The translations under genes were made by a program, and so were the position numbers. Below the pieces are notes generated by a model that saw only the letters and a list, made by a program, of their open reading frames with translations, made no database searches and was not told the origin of the DNA. Shown here piece after piece: positions 8,759 to 16,908 of a DNA stretch of 64,000 nucleotides. This stretch comes from Pseudobdellovibrionaceae bacterium (GTDB lineage Bacteria; Bdellovibrionota; Bdellovibrionia; Bdellovibrionales; Bdellovibrionaceae): NCBI GenBank assembly GCA_016719575.1, contig JADJYV010000013.1, positions 372,001-436,000 on the forward strand, read 5' to 3'. Numbering within the stretch: the first letter of the stretch is position 1; each line of letters starts with the position of its first letter.

Positions 8759-9091
8759 ATGGAAGTAAAAGCAAGTCTAAAATATGCAAGAGTAGGCGCA
8801 CAGAAGGCAAGATTAGTTGCTGATGTGGTTCGTGGTAAAGATGTGAACGAGGCAGTAAAGGCTTTGACATTCTTGAATAAAAAGACGGCGGGACTTATCA
8901 AGAAATTAATTGAGTCAGCGGTTGCAAATGCAGAGTATAAAAAAATTATGGACGTAGATAGTCTCTACGTTAAGTCCATCTGGGTTGATCAAGGACCTTC
9001 TTTGAAGAGATTCCGTCCACGTGCCCAAGGTAGAGCTTATGGTATTCAAAAGAAGACTAGCCACATTAACGTAGTTCTTGAGGAGAAATAG
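8759..9091 (+). CDS. rplV: 50S ribosomal protein L22
   Basis: L22 forms part of the exit tunnel with L4. The 110-residue protein has KYARVGAQKARLVADVVRGK at the start and the beta-hairpin QGPSLKRFRPRAQGRAYGI near the C-terminus, which reaches the tunnel wall. It lies between rpsS and rpsC with 2 bases before the next start. A weak GGGTGA site precedes the ATG. Confidence 0.97.
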   Translation: MEVKASLKYARVGAQKARLVADVVRGKDVNEAVKALTFLNKKTAGLIKKLIESAVANAEYKKIMDVDSLYVKSIWVDQGPSLKRFRPRAQGRAYGIQKKTSHINVVLEEK

Positions 9092-9093
9092 TC

Positions 9094-9759
9094 GTGGGAC
9101 AAAAGGTTAATCCAATTGGACTCAGAGTCGGTGTTATTAGAACGTGGGATTCTCGATGGTATGCTAAAGGCCACCAGTATTTTGAGAATCTTCATGAAGA
9201 TATACGTCTGAGAAAATATTTAAAAGCAAAATTGAAGCATGCTGGTGTTGCAAAGATTGAAATGGAGCGCGCAGCAAAAAAAATTAAGATAATTATCTCC
9301 ACGGCTCGTCCTGGTGTAGTTATTGGTAAAAAGGGAACTGGGATTGATGCTCTTAAGGCAGATGTTCAAAAGTTAACACCTAATGAAGTTTTTCTGAGCA
9401 TCCAAGAAGTTCGCAAGCCCGACCTAGACGCTCAATTGGTAGCAGAAAGCATTGCTCTTCAGCTAGAAAAGCGTATCTCATGGAGAAGGGCTTTGAAAAA
9501 GGCTATAGCGGCAGCCATAAAAGGTGGCGTTCGGGGTATCAAAGTTCGAGTTTCGGGTCGCCTTGATGGTGCAGAGATTGCTCGCTCTGAATGGTACAAT
9601 GAGAAGAGTGTTCCATTGCATACATTGAGAGCTGACATTGATTATGGAACCGCAGAGGCCTTGACTTCTTATGGTATTATCGGTTTGAAAGTGTGGATTT
9701 ATAAGGGCGATATTTTGAGCGCCCGTGAAGTTGAGGAGGCAGGCCGTGTTAAGTCCTAA
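9094..9759 (+). CDS. rpsC: 30S ribosomal protein S3
   Basis: S3 helps form the mRNA entry channel and its helicase. The 221-residue protein starts at GTG (MGQKVNPIGLRVGVIRTWDS). The KH domain GxxG is visible in ARPGVVIGKKGTGIDALK, and the C-terminal domain has GVRGIKVRVSGRLDGAEIAR. Its last 14 bases overlap the start of rplP. Confidence 0.97.
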   Translation: MGQKVNPIGLRVGVIRTWDSRWYAKGHQYFENLHEDIRLRKYLKAKLKHAGVAKIEMERAAKKIKIIISTARPGVVIGKKGTGIDALKADVQKLTPNEVFLSIQEVRKPDLDAQLVAESIALQLEKRISWRRALKKAIAAAIKGGVRGIKVRVSGRLDGAEIARSEWYNEKSVPLHTLRADIDYGTAEALTSYGIIGLKVWIYKGDILSAREVEEAGRVKS

Positions 9760-10153
9760 GAGAGTTAAATGGCGTAAACAGTTCGTTGGTCGTGCGACAG
9801 GTTTTGCCGTACGTGGTGCTGGTTTAGATTTCGGTGATTATGGTCTTCAGGCTACAGAAGAGTCTCGTATGACTGCTCGTCAATTAGAAGCTGCACGTAT
9901 TGCAATTGCGAGAAGTGTAAAACGTGGTGGGAAAATTTGGGTTCGAGTGTTTCCTAATGTTCCAGTGACAAAGAAGCCAGCTGAGACCCGTATGGGTAGT
10001 GGAAAGGGAAATCCAGAGTACTGGGTCGCTCGAGTTCTACCTGGCAAGGTGTTATTCGAAATGAATGGTGTAACTCGAGAGCAGGCTAAAGAGGCTTTTG
10101 ATCGAGCCGCTTACAAACTTCCATTTAAAACCAGATTTTTGGCTCGGGAGTAG
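9746..10153 (+). CDS. rplP: 50S ribosomal protein L16
   Basis: L16 helps position the A-site tRNA and 5S rRNA. The GTG at 9746 gives MLSPKRVKWRKQFVGRATG, the expected N-terminus, and follows a GAGGAGG sequence. This start makes a 135-residue protein that overlaps rpsC by 14 bases. A reading from 9725 would add seven residues and is not supported. Conserved KIWVRVFPNVPVTKKPAETR and GSGKGNPEYWVARVLPGKVL are present. Confidence 0.96.
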   Translation: MLSPKRVKWRKQFVGRATGFAVRGAGLDFGDYGLQATEESRMTARQLEAARIAIARSVKRGGKIWVRVFPNVPVTKKPAETRMGSGKGNPEYWVARVLPGKVLFEMNGVTREQAKEAFDRAAYKLPFKTRFLARE

Positions 10154-10158
10154 TAGCA

Positions 10159-10350
10159 ATGAAATTTACTGAAATTAAAGATTTATCAGTGGTGGAATTA
10201 AAAAAGAGGCGTGCGGGTTTGAGTGAAGAGCTATTTCAGGCTCGAATCAAGAACACAATCGGTCAGCTTTCTAATCCAATTGAGATCAGAAACCTTCGCC
10301 GTGATATTGCCAAAATCAATACGGCTATTGTTAAAAAAGTAGCTCGATAA
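10159..10350 (+). CDS. rpmC: 50S ribosomal protein L29
   Basis: L29 is a small two-helix protein at the exit tunnel near L23. The 63-residue sequence (MKFTEIKDLSVVELKKRRAG, later ELFQARIKNTIGQL and NLRRDIAKINTAI) is typical. It starts 5 bases after rplP, and its stop codon shares one base with the rpsQ ATG. Confidence 0.96.
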   Translation: MKFTEIKDLSVVELKKRRAGLSEELFQARIKNTIGQLSNPIEIRNLRRDIAKINTAIVKKVAR

Positions 10351-10628
10351 TGGGAAAGACTATGGAAACAAATTCAAGAGGACGAAGAATCGAAGTCGTA
10401 GGTGAAGTGGTAAGTAACAAGATGGACAAAACCATCTCTGTTTTGATCTACAGAATGGTTAAGCATAAGAAATACGGAAAATACACAAAGAAGACCTCAG
10501 TGTTTAAAGCTCATGATGAAAAAAACGAAGCCAAAATTGGTGATGTTGTAAAAATCCATGAAACTCGACCATTGAGTAAAACTAAGCGCTGGGCTCTTAG
10601 TGAAATTGTCGAGACAGCAAAAGGTTAG
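10350..10628 (+). CDS. rpsQ: 30S ribosomal protein S17
   Basis: S17 is a primary 16S rRNA binder with an OB fold. The sequence VGEVVSNKMDKTISVLIYRM and KIHETRPLSKTKRWALSEIV are diagnostic. The ATG at 10350 overlaps the rpmC stop by one base; a second in-frame ATG at 10362 is also possible and would remove four residues. The length is 92 residues from the first start. Confidence 0.95.
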   Translation: MGKTMETNSRGRRIEVVGEVVSNKMDKTISVLIYRMVKHKKYGKYTKKTSVFKAHDEKNEAKIGDVVKIHETRPLSKTKRWALSEIVETAKG

Positions 10629-10637
10629 GGTGAAGTT

Positions 10638-11006
10638 ATGATTCAAATGCAGACAAGACTTAACGTTGCTGATAATTCTGGTGCAAAAGAGGTATTCTGC
10701 ATCAAGGTTCTTGGTGGGTCCAAAAGGAGAGTTGCTTCCATTGGTGACATCATAGTTGTTTCTATTAAAGAAGCTCTTCCAAATGCAAAAGTAAAAAAAG
10801 GTGATGTCGCAAAGGCAGTTGTGGTAAGGACTGTACAAAAGCTACGTCGCCCTGATGGTTCGTATATTCGTTTTGATGACAACTCTGCTGTGCTTATCAA
10901 TGCTGCAAAAGAGCCGATTGGAACGCGGATATTTGGACCGGTGGCAAGAGAGCTAAGAGCGAAGCAATTCGTTAAAATTGTATCTTTAGCTCCTGAAGTA
11001 CTCTAA
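10638..11006 (+). CDS. rplN: 50S ribosomal protein L14
   Basis: L14 forms an inter-subunit bridge with 16S rRNA. The 122-residue protein has MIQMQTRLNVADNSGAKEVF, IGDIIVVSIKEALPNAKVKK and GPVARELRAKQFVKIVSLAPEVL in the right order. The next gene is rplE after only 10 bases, so the rplX gene that normally sits between them is not here. Confidence 0.98.
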   Translation: MIQMQTRLNVADNSGAKEVFCIKVLGGSKRRVASIGDIIVVSIKEALPNAKVKKGDVAKAVVVRTVQKLRRPDGSYIRFDDNSAVLINAAKEPIGTRIFGPVARELRAKQFVKIVSLAPEVL

Positions 11007-11016
11007 GAGGTGTGGT

Positions 11017-11556
11017 ATGAATCGCTTACAAGATAGATATAACAAAGAAATTGCTCCTTCTTTAATGAAAAAAATGGGTGCAAAAAACGTAATGCAAGTT
11101 CCACGTTTAGAGAAAATTGTGCTGAGCGTTTGCTTGAGTGAAGCTGTTCAGAATCCTAAGATTTTGAATACAGTTGTTGACGAGATTACGGCTATTACTG
11201 GCCAAAAAGCTGTCATTACTAAGGCAAAAAAGGCCATTTCAAATTTCAAGTTAAGGGCTGGAATTCCTCTTGGTGTGAGAGTCACTTTAAGAAGAGAGAG
11301 AATGTGGTCATTTATTGACCGCCTGAATACTCTTGCGCTTCCTCGAGTAAGAGACTTTCGTGGTCTACCCGCAAAAGGTTTTGATGGGCGTGGTAACTAT
11401 AACATGGGTTTGAAGGAACAGATCGTGTTTCCGGAGATCAACTATGACAGAGTTGACAAGGTGCGCGGAATGAACATCACAATTTGTACGACTGCTAAAA
11501 ATGACGCCGATGGTAAATCTCTTCTTGAGGCTCTCGGCATGCCATTCAGAAAATAA
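11017..11556 (+). CDS. rplE: 50S ribosomal protein L5
   Basis: L5 belongs to the central protuberance and binds 5S rRNA. The 179-residue protein has NVMQVPRLEKIVLSVCLSEA, SNFKLRAGIPLGVRVTLRRE and FPEINYDRVDKVRGMNITIC. It starts at ATG after an AGAGGTG site. It directly follows rplN, without rplX. Confidence 0.98.
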   Translation: MNRLQDRYNKEIAPSLMKKMGAKNVMQVPRLEKIVLSVCLSEAVQNPKILNTVVDEITAITGQKAVITKAKKAISNFKLRAGIPLGVRVTLRRERMWSFIDRLNTLALPRVRDFRGLPAKGFDGRGNYNMGLKEQIVFPEINYDRVDKVRGMNITICTTAKNDADGKSLLEALGMPFRK

Positions 11557-11570
11557 AGGATAGGTGTCAA

Positions 11571-11876
11571 TTGGCTCGCAAAGCAAGTATTGAAAAAAAT
11601 AATAAAAGAAAAGCTCTTGCAAAAAAATACTTCAAGCATAGAGAAGAGCTTAGAACAAAAGCCTTAGACCTGAAGCTTTCCGATGAGGAAAGAGCGATGG
11701 CCAGGAAGAAGCTTCAGGCGTTACCTCGTGATACAAATGTAAACCGCGTGATTACTCGTTGTGAAATTACGGGTCGTCCTCGCGGAAACTATAAAAAATT
11801 TGGTCTTTCGAGACTTGCTTTCAGACAGTTAGCTCTTGATGGAAAATTACCCGGTGTCACCAAGGCTAGTTGGTAA
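11571..11876 (+). CDS. rpsN: 30S ribosomal protein S14, zinc-free long form
   Basis: S14 binds the head of the 30S subunit. The 101-residue protein starts at TTG (MARKASIEKNNKRKALAKKY), after an AAGGATAGG site. It is the long form without the CxxC...CxxC zinc ribbon; only one Cys is present (TRCEITGRPRGNYKKFGLSR). This form does not need zinc, in contrast to S4 and L36 of this cluster, which carry Cys clusters. Confidence 0.96.
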   Translation: MARKASIEKNNKRKALAKKYFKHREELRTKALDLKLSDEERAMARKKLQALPRDTNVNRVITRCEITGRPRGNYKKFGLSRLAFRQLALDGKLPGVTKASW

Positions 11877-11885
11877 GAGGAAAAA

Positions 11886-12275
11886 ATGGATACAATAGCA
11901 CAGTTTTTAACGGTTATTCGAAATGCAGGTAGATCTCAACATGAAAAAGTTGACTTGCCTGCCTCTAAGGTCAGAGCGGGGATTGCTCAGATATTGGCGA
12001 ACGAAGGTTACATTCGTAGCTTTAAAGTCGCCAAAGATTCTAAGCAGGGTATTATGCGCGTATATTTGAAGTATTCTGAAGACGGTCAGCATGCAATCTC
12101 TTCTATTGATAAAGTTAGCACTCCTGGTCGTCGCTTGTACGTAAAGGCGACGCAAATTCCTAAAGTTAGGTCAGGTCTTGGCATGTGTATTTTGAGCACA
12201 AGCAAGGGCATCATGAGTGATAAGCAAGCTGCTGAGAAAAATCTTGGTGGCGAACTCCTTTGTACTATTTGGTAG
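11886..12275 (+). CDS. rpsH: 30S ribosomal protein S8
   Basis: S8 is a central-domain 16S rRNA binder and, in E. coli, the repressor of the spc operon. The 129-residue protein has the typical FLTVIRNAGRSQHEKVDLPA near its start and GLGMCILSTSKGIMSDKQA near its end. It lies between rpsN and rplF. The start has an AAGAGG site upstream. Confidence 0.97.
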   Translation: MDTIAQFLTVIRNAGRSQHEKVDLPASKVRAGIAQILANEGYIRSFKVAKDSKQGIMRVYLKYSEDGQHAISSIDKVSTPGRRLYVKATQIPKVRSGLGMCILSTSKGIMSDKQAAEKNLGGELLCTIW

Positions 12276-12282
12276 GTGGAAT

Positions 12283-12825
12283 ATGTCTCGTATTGGTAAA
12301 GCTCCAGTCATTTTTGATGATAAAGTTCAGGTTAGTGTCACTCCGAAAAACGAAGTGATCGTCAAGGGGGCGAAAAGTTCCTTGAACATTGCTATGTTGC
12401 CTGCGATTAGTGCTAAACTTGATGGTAAGAAGGTGGTTCTTACTCGTGCAGATGAATCGAAAGAAAGCAAAGCCCTACACGGCTTGTACAGATCTTTAAT
12501 TCAAAATGCGGTGATAGGTGTAACCAAAGGGTTTACTCGGGGACTAGAGCTTCATGGAGTAGGTTATCGAGCAAATGTTTCTGGAAAAAAACTTGAGCTT
12601 TCATTAGGCTTTAGTCATCCGGTAATTTTTGATATCCCCGACGGTATTGAAATTAAGGTTGAAAAACAGACGGCTATTAGTATTATCGGCGCAAATAAGG
12701 AGCTCGTAGGGCAAGTTGCGGCTAAGGTCCGTGGTTTTCGTCCTCCTGAACCATATCTTGGAAAAGGTGTTCGTTATACAGGTGAGCATCTTCGACGTAA
12801 AGCCGGTAAGTCTGCTGGTAAATAA
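12283..12825 (+). CDS. rplF: 50S ribosomal protein L6
   Basis: L6 lies near the factor-binding site of the large subunit. The ATG at 12283 gives MSRIGKAPVIFDDKVQVSV, the canonical N-terminus, in a 180-residue protein. An upstream in-frame reading from 12217 would overlap rpsH and is rejected. The C-terminal RGFRPPEPYLGKGVRYTGE is diagnostic. A TAGGTGG site lies between the rpsH stop and this start. Confidence 0.97.
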   Translation: MSRIGKAPVIFDDKVQVSVTPKNEVIVKGAKSSLNIAMLPAISAKLDGKKVVLTRADESKESKALHGLYRSLIQNAVIGVTKGFTRGLELHGVGYRANVSGKKLELSLGFSHPVIFDIPDGIEIKVEKQTAISIIGANKELVGQVAAKVRGFRPPEPYLGKGVRYTGEHLRRKAGKSAGK

Positions 12826-12837
12826 TTGAGGTGAGTT

Positions 12838-13209
12838 ATGATGAAATTAAAGATGAATAAGCATACTAGTGAACGTAAGAAAAATAGACTCACTAAAAAA
12901 ATTCGTATCAGAAAGACTGTGAGCGGAACTGAAGAACGCCCACGCCTATGTGTCTTTCGAAGCGGGAAGCATATGTATGCTCAGATTGTAAATGATGTAA
13001 ACGGTCACACCTTAGTGTCTGCATCCTCATTGAGTATTGATGCAAAGAGCTCAGGGAAGGATCTCGCTAAAGAGGTTGGTATTGCAGTGGCAAAAGTTGC
13101 TGCAGCGAAAAACATCAAGACAGTCGTTTTTGATCGAAACGGTTACTTGTATCATGGTCGAGTTAAGTCTCTTGCAGAGGGCGCACGTGAGGGCGGCCTC
13201 AATTTCTAA
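12838..13209 (+). CDS. rplR: 50S ribosomal protein L18
   Basis: L18 binds 5S rRNA with L5. The 123-residue protein includes RIRKTVSGTEERPRLCVFRS, KHMYAQIVNDVNGHTLVSAS and FDRNGYLYHGRVKSLAEGAR. Two consecutive ATG codons (12838 and 12841) and a third at 12853 are possible starts; the TGAGGTGAG site favours the first pair. Confidence 0.96.
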   Translation: MMKLKMNKHTSERKKNRLTKKIRIRKTVSGTEERPRLCVFRSGKHMYAQIVNDVNGHTLVSASSLSIDAKSSGKDLAKEVGIAVAKVAAAKNIKTVVFDRNGYLYHGRVKSLAEGAREGGLNF

Positions 13210-13219
13210 GGAGTAATTT

Positions 13220-13675
13220 GTGGAGAAAATTTCAACTGCTGAATTCGAAGAGCGTGTAGTTGCCATCAACCGTGTAACGAAAGTTGTAAAAGGTGGTCGT
13301 CGTTTTTCATTTGCGGCACTAGTTGTTGTTGGAAATGGAATTGGTGATATTGGTTTCGGCTCAGGTAAGGCTGGAGAGGTACCAGAGGCTATTGGCAAGG
13401 CAAGTCGTGCTGCTAAAAAGAACTCTAAGTCTGTGACTTTGAAAGAGGGTACAATTCCTCATGAAGTTATTGGTAAGTTTGGTGCCGCAAAGGTGATCAT
13501 GAGACCGGCAGCTCCTGGGACTGGAGTAATTGCTGGCGGAGCGGTACGAGCAGTTCTTGAGTCAGTAGGAGTCAAAGATATCCTTACTAAATGTGTCGGG
13601 ACTCGTAATCCTCACAATGCAGTAAGAGCGACTATCGATGGCTTAAAACAACTCAAACAGATGAAGCAGATATAA
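13220..13675 (+). CDS. rpsE: 30S ribosomal protein S5
   Basis: S5 helps form the mRNA entry tunnel and affects decoding accuracy. It starts at GTG after an AAGGAG site. The dsRBD-like part is EERVVAINRVTKVVKGGRRF, followed by GFGSGKAGEVPEAIGKASRA. The 151-residue length is on the short side but complete, ending in LKQLKQMKQI. Confidence 0.97.
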   Translation: MEKISTAEFEERVVAINRVTKVVKGGRRFSFAALVVVGNGIGDIGFGSGKAGEVPEAIGKASRAAKKNSKSVTLKEGTIPHEVIGKFGAAKVIMRPAAPGTGVIAGGAVRAVLESVGVKDILTKCVGTRNPHNAVRATIDGLKQLKQMKQI

Positions 13676-13703
13676 ATTTATTGCGGGAATTGATAGGTAG
13701 AAC

Positions 13704-13889
13704 ATGGCAAAGACATTCGTTGTAACACTTAGAAAATCTCTGATTGGCTGTACTCAGGACCAAAAAGACACTGTTCGATGTATTGGATTAAAAAAAGTCC
13801 GTCAAAGTGTTGAGGTAAAAGATACTCCAGCTAATCGTGGTCAAATTATGAAAGTGCAACACCTTGTTGATGTTGCGGTTAAGGGGTAG
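13704..13889 (+). CDS. rpmD: 50S ribosomal protein L30
   Basis: L30 is a small peripheral large-subunit protein. The 61 residues match the family: FVVTLRKSLIGCTQDQKDTV, then LKKVRQSVEVKDTPANRGQI and KVQHLVDV. It lies between rpsE and rplO, as in the spc operon, with a TGATAGGTAG site upstream. Confidence 0.95.
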   Translation: MAKTFVVTLRKSLIGCTQDQKDTVRCIGLKKVRQSVEVKDTPANRGQIMKVQHLVDVAVKG

Positions 13890-13892
13890 GTT

Positions 13893-14330
13893 ATGAGTCT
13901 TTTAAAAACTCTTGCACCAAAAGAAGGTTCTACGCATTACCCAAAACGAGTAGGTCGTGGTATTGGATCAGGCTTGGGAGGAACAGCTGGCAAAGGTCAC
14001 AAAGGTCAGTTGGCTCGTACTGGTGGGCGTGTACGTCGTGGATTTGAAGGCGGACAGACACCTATGCACAGAAGACTTCCAAAATTTGGATTTAGCAACG
14101 TGGATTTTGCAACAAATTATGACATCGTTAATATTGGTCAACTGGAGCTTCTTTCTGGTGAAATAACTCCAGAGACCCTTAATCAGCAAGGTATCGTTGG
14201 TAAAGGATTGGTTAAAATTCTTGGCAATGGCGAGTTAAAAAAGGCATTAACTGTAAAAGCACATAAGTTTAGTGCGAGCGCTAAAAATGCAATTGAAAGT
14301 GCCGGTGGTAAGGTAGAGGTAATTAAATAG
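13893..14330 (+). CDS. rplO: 50S ribosomal protein L15
   Basis: L15 is a late-assembly protein with a long Gly-rich extension that threads into rRNA. The extension is visible (KRVGRGIGSGLGGTAGKGHK, then RRGFEGGQTPMHRRLPKFGF). The length is 145 residues. Its TAG stop shares its last base with the GTG start of secY, which indicates coupling. Confidence 0.97.
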   Translation: MSLLKTLAPKEGSTHYPKRVGRGIGSGLGGTAGKGHKGQLARTGGRVRRGFEGGQTPMHRRLPKFGFSNVDFATNYDIVNIGQLELLSGEITPETLNQQGIVGKGLVKILGNGELKKALTVKAHKFSASAKNAIESAGGKVEVIK

Positions 14331-15655
14331 TGTCTGCCGTGAATAGTATTGCAAAAAACTCGGATCTAAGAAAACGAATATTTTTTACATTAATGATGTT
14401 GGCGGTGTACCGTATTGGTGTGCATGTGCCAACGCCGGGAGTTGATGGCAATGCAGTGATGTCTTTTTTTAAGGCACAAAGCCAAGGCATTTTTGGCTTG
14501 TTCAATACTTTTACAGGCGGCGCGCTCTCTCAATTTAGTATTTTTGCCTTGGGCATTATGCCTTACATTTCGGCGTCAATTATATTTCAGCTGCTAACTT
14601 CGGCAATACCTTTTCTTGAGGCTCTCAAAAAAGAAGGTGAACAGGGGCGTCGTAAGATCAATCAGTACACTCGCTACGCGACTGTGGCTCTCGCGATTAT
14701 TCAAGGATACGGCATTAGCACCTGGTTGATGAATTCGACAAGTCCAGATGGGCACACTCTAGTAGTTGCTCCATACGTTGGCTTTCTCCCGTTTCAAATT
14801 ATGACGGTTATCACACTGACTGCTGGAACTTGTTTTATTATGTGGTTGGGCGAGCAAATTACCGAACGCGGAATTGGAAATGGATCTAGCCTTATTATTT
14901 TTACGGGCATAGCAGCATCAATTCCAAGTGGAGCACATAAGCTATGGGAGTTGGTGACTTCAGGAGAAATGAAAGCGATAGTGGCAATTCTTCTTGTAGT
15001 TTTTATGGTCGCGATTATAGCGGCAGTTATTTATATGGAAGTTGCTCAGCGCCGAATATCAATTCAGTATTCGCAACGGCAGGGTTCTGGAATGCAGTCT
15101 ATGACTGCACCAAGTAGCCATTTGCCTATAAAAATTAATTTTTCAGGCGTGATCCCTCCAATTTTTGCGAGCTCGCTTTTGATGTTTCCTGCGACAATGG
15201 CTCAATTTGTTCAGACGCCTTGGCTTAAGGCTTTGCAGGACTCTTTGAATCCATCAGGTGTCATATATAATATCTTATTTGTTGTTTTAATTGTATTTTT
15301 TGCCTTTTTTTATACCGAGATTGTTTTCAACCCGGTTGAGGTTGCAGATAATCTGAAAAAATATGGTGGCTTCATTCCGGGCGTAAGAGCCGGAAAAAGC
15401 ACGGCTGATTTTATTCAAAATGTGTTAGAACGCTTGAATGTTGCAGGATGTATTTATCTTTGTATCGTTTGTATTCTTCCGGGTATTTTATCGACTCAGA
15501 TGAATGTGCCATTTTATTTTGGCGGTACGAGTTTGTTAATTCTTGTTGGCGTGGCGTTGGACACCGCTCAGCAGATTCAATCGCATATTTATACACAGAA
15601 ATATGAAGGTTTTTTAAAGGGAGCAAAAATTAGAAGCAGGAGAGTGACGTTTTGA
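14330..15655 (+). CDS. secY: protein translocase subunit SecY
   Basis: SecY is the channel of the Sec translocon in the inner membrane. The 441-residue protein shows the expected ten hydrophobic segments. Conserved features include RIGVHVPTPGVD in the first segment (plug region following), ITERGIGNGSSLIIFTGIAA, and the cytoplasmic loop QRRISIQYSQRQ. It starts at GTG sharing one base with the rplO stop and ends in a TTGA overlap with adk, so rplO-secY-adk are tightly coupled. Confidence 0.98.
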   Translation: MSAVNSIAKNSDLRKRIFFTLMMLAVYRIGVHVPTPGVDGNAVMSFFKAQSQGIFGLFNTFTGGALSQFSIFALGIMPYISASIIFQLLTSAIPFLEALKKEGEQGRRKINQYTRYATVALAIIQGYGISTWLMNSTSPDGHTLVVAPYVGFLPFQIMTVITLTAGTCFIMWLGEQITERGIGNGSSLIIFTGIAASIPSGAHKLWELVTSGEMKAIVAILLVVFMVAIIAAVIYMEVAQRRISIQYSQRQGSGMQSMTAPSSHLPIKINFSGVIPPIFASSLLMFPATMAQFVQTPWLKALQDSLNPSGVIYNILFVVLIVFFAFFYTEIVFNPVEVADNLKKYGGFIPGVRAGKSTADFIQNVLERLNVAGCIYLCIVCILPGILSTQMNVPFYFGGTSLLILVGVALDTAQQIQSHIYTQKYEGFLKGAKIRSRRVTF

Positions 15656-16287
15656 ACATCATTCTCTTTGGTGCTCCGGGAGCAGGTAAGGGGACTCAAT
15701 CGGCACTTCTGATTGAAAAGTTGGGAATGTACCAGGTGAGTACTGGGGATCTCTTCAGAGCAGCTATAAAGAATAAAACTGAATTAGGCATTAAGGCTCA
15801 GTCCTACATGGATAAGGGGCAATTGGTGCCAGATTCAGTTGTGATAGGAATGGTTGAAGAAGTTCTTAAAAGCGGCGTTAGGGACTTTATACTAGATGGT
15901 TTTCCAAGAACAGTGCCGCAGGCCGAAGCTCTCGATGAGTTGCTGAACAAATTGAGTATTTCAATTTCGAAAGCAATTTTTCTGGAGGTTCCTAAGCAAG
16001 AACTTATGGGTCGTTTGACCGGTCGGCGAGTATGTAAAAATTGCGGAGCTGTCTACCATATAGTTAGCAAACCTTCAAAGCTTGAAGATGTTTGTGACTC
16101 GTGTGGCGGCCAAGTAGTTCAGCGTAACGATGATAAGGCAGAGGTCATTGAGGCGCGTTTAAAAAATTATGACGAGTACACTAGTCCATTGAAGGACTAT
16201 TATACGAAGTCACACAAATTTGTGGAGTTAGACGGCAACAGAGCAACTGAGATAGTTTTTTCAGATTTGAAGAAAGTAATTTCTTAG
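15652..16287 (+). CDS. adk: adenylate kinase (zinc-binding LID form)
   Basis: Adenylate kinase converts ATP and AMP to two ADP in the cytoplasm. The P-loop is GAPGAGKGTQ (Lys13). The AMP site includes STGDLFRAAI and LDGFPRT. The LID domain carries four Cys (128, 131, 148, 151) in CKNC...CDSC, so it is the structural-zinc form. The length is 211 residues. The TTG start overlaps the secY stop by 4 bases. infA and map, often found next, are absent. Confidence 0.97.
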   Translation: MNIILFGAPGAGKGTQSALLIEKLGMYQVSTGDLFRAAIKNKTELGIKAQSYMDKGQLVPDSVVIGMVEEVLKSGVRDFILDGFPRTVPQAEALDELLNKLSISISKAIFLEVPKQELMGRLTGRRVCKNCGAVYHIVSKPSKLEDVCDSCGGQVVQRNDDKAEVIEARLKNYDEYTSPLKDYYTKSHKFVELDGNRATEIVFSDLKKVIS

Positions 16288-16405
16288 AATCTAAGAAAAC
16301 CCATAGACAATGGGGGTTCTCAATGTTACCTTGCCTGACCGCATTTGTGTTATGTGTTTTGATCGGAATTTAATAGTTATCTCAGTACAGACGTGGGAAG
16401 TATTT

Positions 16406-16519
16406 ATGAAAGTTAGACCATCAGTAAAGAAAATCTGTAATAAGTGTAAGGTTATTAAAAGAAAAGGTGTTATTCGCGTTATCTGTGAAAACCCTAAACA
16501 TAAGCAAAGGCAGGGCTAA
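16406..16519 (+). CDS. rpmJ: 50S ribosomal protein L36
   Basis: L36 is a tiny zinc-ribbon protein of the large subunit. The ATG at 16406 gives 37 residues, MKVRPSVKKICNKCKVIKRK followed by GVIRVICENPKHKQRQG, with the zinc ligands Cys11, Cys14, Cys27 and His32. A longer in-frame reading from 16310 would add 32 residues unlike any L36 and is rejected. The 118-base gap after adk contains a short hairpin (CCCAT-AGACA-ATGGG) but no convincing promoter. Confidence 0.95.
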   Translation: MKVRPSVKKICNKCKVIKRKGVIRVICENPKHKQRQG

Positions 16520-16521
16520 TC

Positions 16522-16896
16522 ATGGCACGTTTACTTGGTGTCGATTTACCTAGAAATAAGCGTGTTGAAGTTGCATTGACCTATATATTTGGTATTGGTC
16601 GTCCTCGTGCACGCATGATTTGTAAAGAAGCGGGCATTCCTCAAACTTTAAGAACTGAGGGTTTGACCGATGAGCAAATTGCTAAGATGCGCTCAATTAT
16701 TGAAACAAGTTTTAAGGTTGAGGGAGATCTTCGTCGTGAAGTTGGCCTTGCAATCAAGCGTTTGATGGACTTGAACTGTTATCGCGGAATCCGTCATCGC
16801 AAGGGCTTGCCGGTCCGTGGTCAGAACACTCGTTCAAACGCTCGTACTCGCAAAGGACCAAAGAAAACCGTGGCTAATAAGAAGAAAGCCGTATAG
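16522..16896 (+). CDS. rpsM: 30S ribosomal protein S13
   Basis: S13 contacts the P-site tRNA and forms bridges to the large subunit. The 124-residue protein has MARLLGVDLPRNKRVEVALT, then YIFGIGRPRARMICKEAGI, and the C-terminal RGIRHRKGLPVRGQNTRSNA RTRKG region. It starts 2 bases after rpmJ and opens the alpha part of the cluster. Confidence 0.98.
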   Translation: MARLLGVDLPRNKRVEVALTYIFGIGRPRARMICKEAGIPQTLRTEGLTDEQIAKMRSIIETSFKVEGDLRREVGLAIKRLMDLNCYRGIRHRKGLPVRGQNTRSNARTRKGPKKTVANKKKAV

Positions 16897-16908
16897 TTAG
16901 GATATTCA

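Noticed and set aside
12217..12282. Earlier start for rplF inside rpsH
   Set aside because: It would overlap rpsH by 59 bases and add 22 residues not found in L6; the ATG at 12283 has its own binding site.
16310..16405. N-terminal extension of rpmJ from an upstream ATG
   Set aside because: The 32 added residues do not belong to L36, and the internal ATG gives the exact canonical protein.
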